The notes beneath the pieces are model-generated. The model did no database searches. It was not told where the DNA came from and worked only from the letters and a program-made list of their open reading frames with translations. Positions 21,227-31,984 of a DNA stretch of 64,000 nt are shown here, piece after piece; position 1 is the stretch's first letter; each line of letters starts with the position of its first letter. A program made the position numbers and the translations under genes. The stretch spans positions 2,177,501 through 2,241,500 of the forward strand of contig NC_042506.1 in NCBI RefSeq assembly GCF_003054445.1. Reading direction: 5' to 3'. The DNA comes from Pichia kudriavzevii. Lineage: Eukaryota > Ascomycota > Pichiomycetes > Pichiales > Pichiaceae.

Positions 21227-23593
21227 TTACCAATCACCATACCTCGTAAACCTAGTTGGTAAACTAACAGCGTCTTGGCGTTGTGTGCCATTGGTCTGTT
21301 TCTTGCGTCCAAACTTGAAGTTCTTGACGCTTATGCCGCTCCTCAATCCATTTCTACCAGCCTGTTTTTCCACATACTTCATGTATTGGGTTGCTCCTAG
21401 TAAACTGACAAATATAATCACAAAAATAACACCAATTATTCCTCCAAACCATCCATAGTTGGAACCATCTTGTCCAGGCACCCGAACATTCATACCAAAT
21501 AACCCTGTGATCAAGTTCATTGGGACTAGGATGGTACCCAGAAGGGTAACTTTGGAGAGCATATCGGTGACTTGAACGTTGCTATAAAAGGATTCAACCT
21601 GTAGTTGTGCCAAGTAATTGGAATGGGACCTGCTGAAAATCTTCTCATAGGATAGTAACGACTGGAACATGGTAATAATATGATCTTGAATATCACCTAA
21701 ATATAGGGCAATATCCGCTCTTGGCTGTGCTTGTAAGTTCTGATTGCTTAAATTGAATCTTGCCATTTCATCTTGACACCGCTTGGCAAACATCTTAATA
21801 ACATCAGCCTTACCTTGTAACAACCTCATCAATGTCATGACTTTCCGTCTACTTTCACCAATCTTCAAAAGCATAGAACCGATGTCCATGTCTGTACTTA
21901 AAAATACAGAATCCTCAATCGAATCGGCTTCATATTCAATGGACTGGATTATTGGCGCAAATCCATCGGTAATATCATCAATCATGGCATAACAAAGCCA
22001 GTCTGGTGACACATTCACATAGTCCCTCAACTGACGAACTCTACGTCTGACGTTGGCGGGGTTCACAATAGGCGAAAAATGAAATGTCAAAATACCCGAA
22101 CCGAAAACGACCAAATAGACATTGATGGGCTCAAGGAAATCTTCACTTTCTGAGTCCGTCTCAAACGTATGGAAAGAAACAAAATAGTAACTTTTGAACA
22201 ACTCAACCTTTTCACGTGTTTCCTGCATACGAATATCTTCAGCCGTCAATGGATGGATACTGAAAGCCTTCGCCAACATCTTCATCTCGACATCTGTTGG
22301 ACAGGTGCAATCTAACCACCAAATAGAGTCCTCAGGCGCAAATAACTCTTTGAATTTTTGTCCAGGCACGACCAACGAAGGAATATCTGCTGCATGGATA
22401 GTCTCCTCCCTTTCACTCGAAAAGAAGCTGAACCTGGTAGGTAATTCATCTTCTTCCTTCTTATTCTCATTCTGATTGAAGGTAACATATTCATCACTAT
22501 TAGCATCATTCTTGTTATTCTCATTTATACTCTGATATTCACTCTTTTCATTGGTTATGCCTGCATTGATGGATTTTTCACTTATATCAGATGATGAGGT
22601 TCCAACCTCTCCATTTCTCGCTGACTTAGGTGTGTATCTTAAAGCAGCACTACTTAGTTTTTGTGTACTGGTAGTAATAGAATGATCCATCCGTAACTCT
22701 CTTTCACGCTCTGCGATTCTTTCATTCTCTTCTCTCTGCTCAGCTACAAATTCTTCAATCTCGTCAAAATCGATGCCTCTGATACGGATATGCTCTGGTA
22801 ACATTGGAAAACAAACATCCTCTTCTGTTTCTTGGCTTTCCCTTGAAGCGTGAGAATCCATGTCACTATCCACTGCCGCGTCATTGGATACCTTTCTTCG
22901 AAGCGATTTAGAAGAGGTCTTTGATATAACTTTCCCTAGTCCATTTTGATCGGGGAAAGTCAATCTTGGATTTGAACTTTCTATACTACTCAAATCATCC
23001 TCATTCTGATTGTCATCTAAATTGGCGCCCTTTGAATGAGAATTACCTAGTAAAATCCCATTACTTATCGAGTCTTCCTTTGGACGAAGTAAAGATTTAA
23101 CTTGTTCACTGAAGGATTTGGATCTTGTTTTAGCTTGGATTGGTACAGGAGTATTCGAACTCGAAGCAAAACTCAAATTATTCTGATTATTCCCTGACTG
23201 GTAGCGTGCATTGAACTTTACGGCAAATTCGTCATCGTCATCGTCATCCCCTATAACCATTTTATTGAGCAAATCTCTTGAATTTAAATTGTGGTTTATG
23301 TTGATTTTGGATGGTCTGTATGAACCCATGGAACTGTGGGAATTGGTACGCCTCTTGTTTTGTTTAGGCTCAAGATACGATATAGCAGATGTGCGGCGCA
23401 ACATCTCCGTAGAGACATTCAACAGATTATCATTTCGAATAGGCAGACTAAGATTTTGGTTCCGATGATCATCCAATTGAGAGTCTCCACTTATGGTGGA
23501 ATGCATGGAAACCTCATCATTTGACGAAGAGACCGAGATGGATGATTCCGACGACGTCGCTGAATGAAGGTCTGCGTTCTGGATGTTGGACAT
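21227..23593 (-). CDS. ALR1: CorA-type plasma-membrane Mg2+ transporter
   Basis: 788 residues. A long Ser/Asn-rich cytosolic N-terminus (about 1-380) precedes the CorA domain: IWWLDCTCPTDVEM, then SRRKVMTLMRLL, GKADVIKMFAKRCQDE and DIALYLGDIQDHI. The signature GMN lies in GLFGMNVRVPG at about residue 699, between two C-terminal transmembrane helices (about 680-700 and 715-737). The C-terminus ends SLPTRFTRYGDW, as in Alr1/Alr2 rather than the longer vacuolar Mnr2. It moves Mg2+ into the cell as a pentamer. Slightly shorter than S. cerevisiae Alr1 (859), mostly in the N-terminus. Confidence 0.92.
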   Translation of the reverse strand: MSNIQNADLHSATSSESSISVSSSNDEVSMHSTISGDSQLDDHRNQNLSLPIRNDNLLNVSTEMLRRTSAISYLEPKQNKRRTNSHSSMGSYRPSKININHNLNSRDLLNKMVIGDDDDDDEFAVKFNARYQSGNNQNNLSFASSSNTPVPIQAKTRSKSFSEQVKSLLRPKEDSISNGILLGNSHSKGANLDDNQNEDDLSSIESSNPRLTFPDQNGLGKVISKTSSKSLRRKVSNDAAVDSDMDSHASRESQETEEDVCFPMLPEHIRIRGIDFDEIEEFVAEQREENERIAERERELRMDHSITTSTQKLSSAALRYTPKSARNGEVGTSSSDISEKSINAGITNEKSEYQSINENNKNDANSDEYVTFNQNENKKEEDELPTRFSFFSSEREETIHAADIPSLVVPGQKFKELFAPEDSIWWLDCTCPTDVEMKMLAKAFSIHPLTAEDIRMQETREKVELFKSYYFVSFHTFETDSESEDFLEPINVYLVVFGSGILTFHFSPIVNPANVRRRVRQLRDYVNVSPDWLCYAMIDDITDGFAPIIQSIEYEADSIEDSVFLSTDMDIGSMLLKIGESRRKVMTLMRLLQGKADVIKMFAKRCQDEMARFNLSNQNLQAQPRADIALYLGDIQDHIITMFQSLLSYEKIFSRSHSNYLAQLQVESFYSNVQVTDMLSKVTLLGTILVPMNLITGLFGMNVRVPGQDGSNYGWFGGIIGVIFVIIFVSLLGATQYMKYVEKQAGRNGLRSGISVKNFKFGRKKQTNGTQRQDAVSLPTRFTRYGDW

Positions 23594-24107
23594 ATTAGAT
23601 TCAACTGTTGTTTAATAATCTCCTTTTGAAGTTATGAACCTTGTCAAAAAAAAAAAACCCAACCTTGTTCTCCTTTTATAGTGTAACTGGTGATATTGTT
23701 TTCTGTACGAGCTTAGTTCAAAAAAATCAGGGTGGCTCCAAGCTCTCTATCATCGATATATGTAGTGGAATGAAAAAGGAATAGAAGGGAGGGAGCAAAG
23801 TGGATGCAGTGTTGTACTTGAGATTATGGCTTTTATTCAACTATTACGGCCTCTTGTGATATGAGAAATAAGCATTCAATTTTTTTTTTTTCAGTCCTGC
23901 TCATTCCTTGCTTTTTTTTCTTGTCCATACATTGGGAAGCGGAAGAATTAAGCCGAATCCACGTGCGGCTGTTGAAGTTCCACTATCAAATATTTATTGT
24001 CTTTTGCTTCTATATATATATATATATATATGTATATAATGCTTGCTATATTAAGGTCTGTAACGCTTGCTTCATTATCGATTCATCTACACACCACGTG
24101 GAGACAA
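23594..24107. other. ALR1 upstream / ADE5,7 downstream intergenic region
   Basis: 514 bases, no gene. It includes A-tracts near 23645 and a (TA)n run at 24010-24031. A 144-codon plus-strand frame through the ADE5,7 3' end is antisense shadow. Confidence 0.65.
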
Positions 24108-26489
24108 CTAGTACATGCCCTCGGTGTTGTAAACAGTACATTGTGCCTCGTCGCCTTTGCGTCCCACCAACTTACCAATGTTGTAGACAGTCTCACCGGC
24201 TGCTTGTAGGTTTTTCGTCACTTGCTCAACATTTTCAGGTTTCACAATCACAACCATACCAACACCCAAGTTCAGTGTCTTTAGGATATCCTTGATTGGA
24301 ACACCACCGGTCTTTCCCAACCACTTGAAAATTTCAGGAACCTCCCATGTCTTCAAATCAATGGAAGCAGCCAAATGCTTTGGTAAAGCCCTTGGAACAT
24401 TCTCAACTAAGCCTCCACCAGTGATATGGGACAAACCTAAAATGAGATTTTCCTTGATAGATGGTAACAGCTGCTTGACGTAAATTCTGGTTGGGATCAA
24501 AACTTCCTCACCAATAGTTCTGGAAGGGTTCCATGGAGCCGCATCGGTATACTCAAAGTCGGTGGAATCAATGATCTTTCTAACCAATGAAAATCCATTA
24601 GAATGCACACCATCAGACGCTAAGCCCAAAAGAACGTCACCTTCCTTCATTTCGTCGAATTTAGGCAAGATTTCCTTCTTCAAAACAGCACCAACTGCAG
24701 TACCATTTGTATCATAATGGCCTGGCGCGTACATGCCCGGCATCTCACTGGTTTCACCACCAACTAATGCACAACCAGCTAGTTTACAACCGTTAGCAAC
24801 ACCTTCCACAAATTGCGCTGCAACATTGATATCCAAGTGGCCTGTAGCAAAATAGTCTAAAAACATGAGAGGCTCTGCACCTTGGACAACCAAATCATTG
24901 ACATTCATGGCAACCAAGTCAATACCAACGGTATTATGGATATCCATTATTTGTGCGATTCTTAATTTGGTACCAACACCATCCGTAGCAGCAACAAGAA
25001 TGGTCTCATCGATATCACCAAATCCAGCTCTCTTCAAATCAAACAACCCTCCGAAACCACCAATTTCAGAATCGGCACCTGGTCTAGCGGTGGATTTAAC
25101 CATCTGCTTGATGTTTTCAACCAATTGATTACCTGCATCGACCGAAACACCAGCATCTTCGTAAGTGATACTTATTTTCTTGTTAGAATCTCTGAATGCT
25201 CTGTATGCAATGTCTTTTCTGTTATATTTGCCATTAAAGGAAACCTGATCAACACCAACATAAGCCTTTTTGACCGCTTCTTCTAAAGAATTTGCAATTG
25301 CAGTCGATGCAATAACTCTACCACCAGATGTTAGAATCTTTTTGTTTTCATACTTAGTACCTGCATGGAAAATAAAAGTGTCCTCCGGTAGGCCATCTTT
25401 GTTGATGGTGATTTCATCGCCTTTTTTATAGGATTCCGGATATCCACCGGCTGCCATAACAACAGTAGTTGCAGACTTATTTTGGTCAATTTCAAATGGT
25501 ACGGAGTCTAATCTATGTTCTGCCGTTGCAAGGAATAACTCTAAGAGATCACTCTTTAATAAAGGCAAAACAGTTTGCGTTTCTGGATCTCCAAATCTAA
25601 CGTTATATTCTAACACTTTTGGTTCACCGGATGGAGTAACCATAATACCAACAAACAAACAACCAACCATTGGATATCCTGCTTTTCTCATACCGTCAAT
25701 GGATGGTTTTAAGATGCTTGATTCAATTTTAGCAAGTAAGGACTTAGTAGCCAATGGTGCCGGTGCATATGCACCCATACCACCGGTATTCAATCCAGTG
25801 TCATTGTCACCAATTCTCTTGTGATCCTGTGCAGGTGGGAAATACACATATGAATAACCATCCGATACACACAAGATGGATAATTCGTCACCTTCTAGGT
25901 ATTCTTCAATGACAACTTCATCACCGGCATCACCAAAAGCCCTGTCTACCATGATTTCTTTGATTGCCCCTAGGGCCTCTTCTGTCGTTTCAGGAATTAA
26001 AACACCCTTACCTGCAGCAATACCAGATGCTTTGATAACCAATCTAGTCTTGGCATTTGTGACATATTTCTTCGCCTCTTCATAATCAGTAAAATTTTCA
26101 TAACTTGCCGTTGGGATGTTGTATGCCTTCATGAAATCTTTGGAAAATGCCTTAGAACCTTCCATACGTGCCGCTGCTGTTGAAGGGCCAAATACTGGAA
26201 TACCGACGTGTTTGAAAGCGTCGGCTATACCATCAACCAATGGTTGTTCTGGGCCTGGAACGACTAATCCGACGTCTTTAGATGTTGCAAACTCAACCAA
26301 CTTGGAGAAATCTGCTGGAGAAGATCCAATAGAAACAGTTTCCACTTTGGTGCCCATGGTAGCAGTACCTCCATTACCTGGCGCAACGTAAATCTTTCCT
26401 GCTAGAGGAGATTGTGCAAGTTTCCAAGCTAAAGCATGTTCACGTCCACCATTACCAATGACAAGAACATTTATAGGAGTTGTAGACAT
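24108..26489 (-). CDS. ADE5,7: Bifunctional GAR synthetase / AIR synthetase
   Basis: Purine biosynthesis steps 2 and 5 in one chain, as in S. cerevisiae Ade5,7. From the ATG at 26489, 793 residues. Residues 1 to about 430 are GARS: VLVIGNGGREHALAWKLA, then APGNGGTATMG, the ATP-grasp part and NVRFGDPETQ. Residues about 440-793 are AIRS: TYEDAGVSVDAGNQL, VAATDGVGTKL, LVGGETSEMPGMY and ASDGVHSNGFSLVR. An in-frame ATG at 26528 adds MVSKTKPEVTTTK, unlike family starts, so I prefer 26489. A palindrome with TGACT half-sites lies 187 bases upstream. Confidence 0.97.
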   Translation of the reverse strand: MSTTPINVLVIGNGGREHALAWKLAQSPLAGKIYVAPGNGGTATMGTKVETVSIGSSPADFSKLVEFATSKDVGLVVPGPEQPLVDGIADAFKHVGIPVFGPSTAAARMEGSKAFSKDFMKAYNIPTASYENFTDYEEAKKYVTNAKTRLVIKASGIAAGKGVLIPETTEEALGAIKEIMVDRAFGDAGDEVVIEEYLEGDELSILCVSDGYSYVYFPPAQDHKRIGDNDTGLNTGGMGAYAPAPLATKSLLAKIESSILKPSIDGMRKAGYPMVGCLFVGIMVTPSGEPKVLEYNVRFGDPETQTVLPLLKSDLLELFLATAEHRLDSVPFEIDQNKSATTVVMAAGGYPESYKKGDEITINKDGLPEDTFIFHAGTKYENKKILTSGGRVIASTAIANSLEEAVKKAYVGVDQVSFNGKYNRKDIAYRAFRDSNKKISITYEDAGVSVDAGNQLVENIKQMVKSTARPGADSEIGGFGGLFDLKRAGFGDIDETILVAATDGVGTKLRIAQIMDIHNTVGIDLVAMNVNDLVVQGAEPLMFLDYFATGHLDINVAAQFVEGVANGCKLAGCALVGGETSEMPGMYAPGHYDTNGTAVGAVLKKEILPKFDEMKEGDVLLGLASDGVHSNGFSLVRKIIDSTDFEYTDAAPWNPSRTIGEEVLIPTRIYVKQLLPSIKENLILGLSHITGGGLVENVPRALPKHLAASIDLKTWEVPEIFKWLGKTGGVPIKDILKTLNLGVGMVVIVKPENVEQVTKNLQAAGETVYNIGKLVGRKGDEAQCTVYNTEGMY

Positions 26490-26675
26490 TTTTGTTGTTG
26501 TGACTTCTGGTTTGGTCTTAGAAACCAAAAAGAAACCAATTCATCCATCATGTAAAGAACTAAAACATACGTTAACTAGTACAATCATCAAAAAAAAATG
26601 GAAATTCTGATGGCTCACCGGACTCACACTCATTTAAATTGATTGATAGAAAAAAAAAATTGTTTCCTCAAGGCC

Positions 26676-26691
26676 AAGTCAGCGCTGACTT
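26676..26691. promoter_or_regulatory. 16-bp perfect palindrome upstream of ADE5,7
   Basis: AAGTCAGCGCTGACTT is its own reverse complement. It lies about 187 bases 5' of the ADE5,7 ATG and 121 bases beyond the SGS1 stop. Each half holds TGACT, near the Bas1/Gcn4 core TGACTC that controls ADE genes in yeast. Binding is inference. Confidence 0.55.
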
Positions 26692-26811
26692 CGTCAATTT
26701 CATTCGTTTTTCTTTTTTTTTTTTTCTTTTTTCTATATAGATGGAGACTATGCTTTGCAATTGTTTGGCATCTACCAGTACCCTCTTTTACTCTATATAT
26801 ATTCTACACTG

Positions 26812-29800
26812 CTAAAATCTCATGGCCATCGAATGGAGGCTGGCGGTCTTCCTCGAGGTGCTCCTATTTCCTTGACTGCTCTTTTGTCGTTTGTTACCTC
26901 CGTTCGAACCTTTATGGGATAACTTCCTTTTACCTTTATTTTGCGAAGAATTACCATGTTGTCCAGAGTGGAAATATTTTGACGTCTTCTTTGTTGTAGC
27001 AGAGGCCTGTGATGTTTCGGATATACTCATAATAGCATGATTATCGAAAGTACCTTGGTCGTTGACATCCTGTAGTGCAATTCTGCCAAACTTTCTCATC
27101 CTCTCGTCCCGTAGATTACGAATTCTAGGCAAAAATCTACTAAAATATTGCTCTTTACCTTTTGTAGGATTACCGAGCCTCCTGAATTCATCAATACTGT
27201 CAGGCAACGAAAAGGCCAATTTCTTTAAAAGCGTATCAGTAGCTAATGATGACTCTGAACTTAATGAAAGTGTTGCAGCTAATTTCTGTCTTAACCTACG
27301 CAGGTTTAGGTAACATTCGTTCAAATGCAACTTCTTTTCTTCACTCAAGGGAATGGTATTCACATCTATCCCCTTATAACTGACATTAACATCCGTTACG
27401 CTGCCATTGAAAACAGTTGACGAGGTTTTGTTTGTAGTTCTTTCACAGTTACTACTGCCGCCGTTCCATAGCTCTAAGCTTGGCCTAAATGAAGATTGTT
27501 TAGTTAGTGTCGCTGGGTTTTGCGAGTTCCTCATGCTTCTGGCTTTGTCGTCAGATTTTTTAATGAATTCAATAACGGTCTTTTCTCTACCATTTAATAG
27601 CAAAGTACCCTTAGGTCCAACATGTAAATAGTTAACACTAAACTTACTTCTAGTTGCTTTGGATTTTTCTTGTAAGAATCCGTTTTTGATCAAATGAAAA
27701 AACAGTCGTTCTATCTCACCTCGACCATATCCACTACCACATCCATGATATTCAGAGTTTATGTACCCTGTTTGAACCATTTTGGCTGTTTTGGCTCCCC
27801 TAACTATATCCTGTGCTTGTGTGTATGTTAATCGTCCTGATTGTAACTCTTTAACCATTTTAACAACTTTTTGGGCTAAGTCGGTCATATCTTTATGAAC
27901 TAACTCAATGTTGTCAAAATTTACACAATTGTCACATTGCTTGCGGCAATCTTTTCTTTCAAAACTTTCACCAAAATAGTGCAACACAAATTCCCTTCTA
28001 CATTCAGTTTTATTCTCACAATACTCCACCACTTTTTGAAACTTCGCCAGATGGTGCTCCTTAGTTTCCCTGTCCAAATCTTTATCTTTCCTTATCAGTG
28101 ATTGCAACGTTCTCACGTCCTTAGTTCCATAGTACATGATACAATCCGAATGTTTTCCATCTCTACCAGCTCTACCTGTTTCTTGGTAATAACCCTCCAA
28201 GTTTCTAGGAATGGTCAGGTGGATGACAAACCGAACATCACCTTTATCTATTCCCATTCCAAAGGCAATAGTTGCAGCAATGATTTTAGTAGAGCCATCC
28301 TGCCATGCTTTTTGAACTTTACTTCTTTCAGATGTTTCCATACCTGCATGATAGAAATCTGCTGATATCCCAAATTCGGTTAACCTCTTGGCTGTGGTTT
28401 CACAAGAATTTTTAGAATGGCAGTATATAATTCCTGTCTGGTTGGCATATTTGCAATTAATCAGTTGTACAATATTCTCCAAAACAGAAGAGGTTTTGGG
28501 TATTATCTCATAGAACAGGTTGGTTCTATTGAAACTCTGCTTGTAAAACTTGGGATCCTTTAAGCCCAATTGTTTGATAATATCATCTTTAACTTCAGAA
28601 TTTGCCGTCGCAGTTAATGCCATCATAGGAATGTCTGGGTATTCTTCCTTGAAAAACTTGAGCTCTTTGTAGTCAGGCCTAAAATCATGCCCCCATGATG
28701 AAACACAGTGGGCCTCATCAATTACAATTCTGGCAAACTTCTCCTCTTTGTAGAGTTTTGAGATCACCCTTTTACATTGACCACTTTTGCTTATCATTTC
28801 AGGAGATAGGTACAGCAAATTAAGCAGACCAGAGTAAAACAGGTTAAAAACATGTTTTTTCTCTTCGGTATTCATTTTAGAGTTAAGCATGGCTGCATGA
28901 ATTCCCTGTGCTTCTAAATGTTGAACTTGGTCCTCCATTAAAGAAATCAATGGCGATATCACAATAGTTGTTCCACTTGTATGGCCTGACTTGATGACGG
29001 CAGGTAACTGATAACATAGAGACTTACCACCCCCTGTTGGCATCAACACAAAAACATCATCTCCTGCCAATGTAGAATTGATGGCATTCAATTGGTTTTC
29101 TCTAAAGGATGTAAGTTTGAAAACATTTTTCAAGGTCCTATAAATTTCACTCGTCCATTCAAATTTACCATGGAACTTCCCAAACTCATCAATATTAGGA
29201 TTTTCTAAAACCTCAACATCGTCATGGCTTTCCTTTTCGGAAGAATGCAGTTTAGGATTAAAATCTATATGCCTGATAATTTCTTCATCTTCGACATCAT
29301 CCCAAACTTCCCCTAAGTCATCATCAATGTTATTGGTGTCGTTTTCAACAATACCACGCTCGACGTTGAGTTGCGTGAAGTAATCTTCTTTATCCCCAAT
29401 AACCATTAAGTCATCATCCTCGACTTCTTCCTCGTCCTCTTCTTCAAAGTTTGAGTCATTCTGTAACCATTCCAACTCCTGTTGGTCAAGATCATTCCGA
29501 TGTTGCATTTCATTATCCAAAATTTCATCTTGTACAAAGATAGGTTCTTTACGATTGACTTGGCCATCATTAATCTCTGTTCCTACAGTATTGGCATTAT
29601 CCCCACCTTCGTTATCAGTATCAGAGATGTTTTCTACTATAGGGGCAATTGAAGTAAAGTTTTCTTGGGAGTTTTCAATTTCTTCGAATACATGTTGGTT
29701 TAACCTGCTGAGATCAGATTGATTGATTTCTTCGATCTCCTCTATTTCATTGTCCGTATTCCATTCGGATTCTTTGTAAGATTTATCAATTGAGTCGTCA

Positions 29801-31338
29801 TCTTCATCACTAACAAGAAAGTCACCCATTTCTTTACGTATCTGTGTCCTCGTTTCCGGTTCTGTTTCACTTTCACAATTGAACGAATCTTCTATGTCAT
29901 CCTCTTGTGTGGAAGATATGATAGGCACCTCCGGTGGTTTAACGCTTCTCTTGGGTCGCTCAAATGAATCATTTGGTAATTGACTTGGCGATGAGGGAAG
30001 TATCGATTGTTCTATCCTCTTCACCGTAGTGGTGGTGGAATTCTGTATAATAATATCTGTGTCATCACCCTCGATTTCGCTTTCATTGATATCTTCTATA
30101 TCTTCGATATCAGTGTTAGTCTGTTTGTTTGTTATTTCAGTTAAAATATCGGTGGTTGTAGTATTAGATGCAATTTCATTTGTCCTGATGTTACTTCCAA
30201 TCAATACATGATTCTCCACAGCTACTTTTGGTACAGAATTATCATCAGTGATTTTCTCTTGAGTGCTCGTTCCATTTGGTTGTGTAGTGACTACATTATT
30301 CAAATCAAGCTGAGGAAGGCTTTGAAATAATCGAGAACATTCTGATTTCATAACCTGCAAGGCAGGGTTGAATTCCATTCTCTTCTGTCTCTTTTGATCT
30401 TCAGATAAAGAAGTTGAAGTTTCAATGCGAATTCCCTTTTCCAAAAACTTGTTGATTTTTTCCAGTGATTGTATGATTTCTGCCTGTTTCGTGCAAAGTT
30501 CTATTAAATTGTTATTACTGACATTGGAAATCGGTAGATCATGAGAAGTCACTGCCTTGTTGAGCAAGTTCGAACTCTCTTCGTTCACTATAGGTTTGGA
30601 GATATTTGAATTTGTAACTTCAGCTACTATTTTGGATGCATACGTAGACTCCAATTTGTTAGGTTCGGGTATCTTACATGAATTTGAGTTTTCACTATGT
30701 TCTCTTTCGGCAAGAACTGCCTCCACTGCTTCCTCGTCGGAAAATATGTCCGTATCGTCATGATGATGGACAGAATAATCGCCATTTTTCCTCTGGAAGG
30801 TATCTGGCTTCGTCTCTTTCCTCTCTATCGGGTCGTCCTGTGTGAGATCTATTATTCCATCGCCACTTGTCTCGCCTGCACAGCTTCTCGATTGTGTCAA
30901 TTTATGAAACAGTTGTGTGATTTGTACCTGGCCACGCGTTGAAGACTGAGGATGTCGATCTCTTGCCCTCTGAGCATCCTTGCCTTTGCTAGCTTCTCTC
31001 TCACTTGCTACTGTGTTCTTCTCCAATGTCTGCCTTCGAGGGGTCGATCGGGGCAATGGATTTGCTACTGTGTTGGCTCTCTTCATCATAAGGGATTCGC
31101 CTGTCACAGTTGAATTTGGAACCACGGTGCTGGGCTGCAATGGGGTGTTCACACTATTGTTTGGGCCTGTTTCCATGTTGTGTCGAGAGGGGACAAACGA
31201 CGTATGGGCTCTTGCTGGGTTGAAACTCTGTAGTTGATCATGGGGTATGGCAGGAAGATCCAAATTGATCTTGGGTATATATGGTTTCTCCGTTTTGATC
31301 CAATTCAAATGGTCCTTTAGGTTCCAATTAGGAGCCAT
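26812..31338 (-). CDS. SGS1: RecQ-family DNA helicase
   Basis: 1508 residues, a 3'-5' helicase of the Sgs1/BLM class that dissolves double Holliday junctions with Top3-Rmi1. N-terminal helix LKDHLNWIKTEKPYIP; long acidic, Ser/Asn-rich region to about 720. Motif I MPTGGGKSLCYQLP at about 766, DEAH in VIDEAHCVSSWGHDFRPDYK at about 874, and motif VI in YQETGRAGRDG. The RecQ-Ct zinc site has Cys in YCENKTECRREF and CRKQCDNC. The winged helix follows, and an HRDC-like segment (LNECYLNLRRLRQKLA) is at about 1326-1405. The C-terminus is Lys/Ser/Gln-rich. Length is close to S. cerevisiae Sgs1 (1447). Confidence 0.97.
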   Translation of the reverse strand: MAPNWNLKDHLNWIKTEKPYIPKINLDLPAIPHDQLQSFNPARAHTSFVPSRHNMETGPNNSVNTPLQPSTVVPNSTVTGESLMMKRANTVANPLPRSTPRRQTLEKNTVASEREASKGKDAQRARDRHPQSSTRGQVQITQLFHKLTQSRSCAGETSGDGIIDLTQDDPIERKETKPDTFQRKNGDYSVHHHDDTDIFSDEEAVEAVLAEREHSENSNSCKIPEPNKLESTYASKIVAEVTNSNISKPIVNEESSNLLNKAVTSHDLPISNVSNNNLIELCTKQAEIIQSLEKINKFLEKGIRIETSTSLSEDQKRQKRMEFNPALQVMKSECSRLFQSLPQLDLNNVVTTQPNGTSTQEKITDDNSVPKVAVENHVLIGSNIRTNEIASNTTTTDILTEITNKQTNTDIEDIEDINESEIEGDDTDIIIQNSTTTTVKRIEQSILPSSPSQLPNDSFERPKRSVKPPEVPIISSTQEDDIEDSFNCESETEPETRTQIRKEMGDFLVSDEDDDSIDKSYKESEWNTDNEIEEIEEINQSDLSRLNQHVFEEIENSQENFTSIAPIVENISDTDNEGGDNANTVGTEINDGQVNRKEPIFVQDEILDNEMQHRNDLDQQELEWLQNDSNFEEEDEEEVEDDDLMVIGDKEDYFTQLNVERGIVENDTNNIDDDLGEVWDDVEDEEIIRHIDFNPKLHSSEKESHDDVEVLENPNIDEFGKFHGKFEWTSEIYRTLKNVFKLTSFRENQLNAINSTLAGDDVFVLMPTGGGKSLCYQLPAVIKSGHTSGTTIVISPLISLMEDQVQHLEAQGIHAAMLNSKMNTEEKKHVFNLFYSGLLNLLYLSPEMISKSGQCKRVISKLYKEEKFARIVIDEAHCVSSWGHDFRPDYKELKFFKEEYPDIPMMALTATANSEVKDDIIKQLGLKDPKFYKQSFNRTNLFYEIIPKTSSVLENIVQLINCKYANQTGIIYCHSKNSCETTAKRLTEFGISADFYHAGMETSERSKVQKAWQDGSTKIIAATIAFGMGIDKGDVRFVIHLTIPRNLEGYYQETGRAGRDGKHSDCIMYYGTKDVRTLQSLIRKDKDLDRETKEHHLAKFQKVVEYCENKTECRREFVLHYFGESFERKDCRKQCDNCVNFDNIELVHKDMTDLAQKVVKMVKELQSGRLTYTQAQDIVRGAKTAKMVQTGYINSEYHGCGSGYGRGEIERLFFHLIKNGFLQEKSKATRSKFSVNYLHVGPKGTLLLNGREKTVIEFIKKSDDKARSMRNSQNPATLTKQSSFRPSLELWNGGSSNCERTTNKTSSTVFNGSVTDVNVSYKGIDVNTIPLSEEKKLHLNECYLNLRRLRQKLAATLSLSSESSLATDTLLKKLAFSLPDSIDEFRRLGNPTKGKEQYFSRFLPRIRNLRDERMRKFGRIALQDVNDQGTFDNHAIMSISETSQASATTKKTSKYFHSGQHGNSSQNKGKRKLSHKGSNGGNKRQKSSQGNRSTSRKTASLHSMAMRF

Positions 31339-31984
31339 GTTTTCTCTAATTTTCTTTACGCCCTTAAGTCAGGGAGCTTTAGAAGGGGAGCAGTTATTCT
31401 CGATTGTTTCTATATCTGATATTTCCAGATAATTTGGTGTTGCAACTAGAAGAAAAGCCGGAAGGCTGAAAATCAAACAAAATAAACCCGGAGAACGTAG
31501 ATATACACCAAAAACAAAGGTTATTGTTGAAATGTCAATAATACGAAAAAAAAAAAAAGGCATAACAGAAACCGCGTTTGCGAAACTGAGAAGAGGACAA
31601 ATTTCCCCGTCTCTGTAAATCTACAATTTAATTAATCTACTTTAAACGGTCAAGGGATCAAAGGGTTGGAATTGAGCAACAGTGAGAGATGAACCTGTCG
31701 AATGGCATTTTACGTTTGTCATTTGGCATACGATATATGACATTTCAGATATGGAATGCTGAAAAAATATTAAGCTGCAAGGGGAGAAGGAGGAGGGGAA
31801 ACTTAAACCCTGACAATTTTCCAACTAAGGGTTTTCTTCTATTTTTTTCTCCCTATTCTACAAAATGGCTCCTCTTAGCAAGCACTTGGCATGTAAATAT
31901 ATGAAGCAAGACATCTTCGACAATTAACCACTGCAGAAACACAAACCTTTGTGTGGATGCTGTGGAAAACAGGCGTCAGAAACC
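31339..31984. other. SGS1 upstream region / U2 downstream region
   Basis: About 650 bases with no gene. It holds the SGS1 promoter, with a poly-A tract at about 31546-31558 and a CCGCGTTTGCG stretch near 31573 that only loosely resembles a cell-cycle box. The boundary with the U2 snRNA 3' end is approximate. Confidence 0.5.

Noticed and set aside
24108-26489. ADE5,7 as a fusion artefact of two genes
   Set aside because: The bifunctional GARS-AIRS chain is the normal yeast arrangement.
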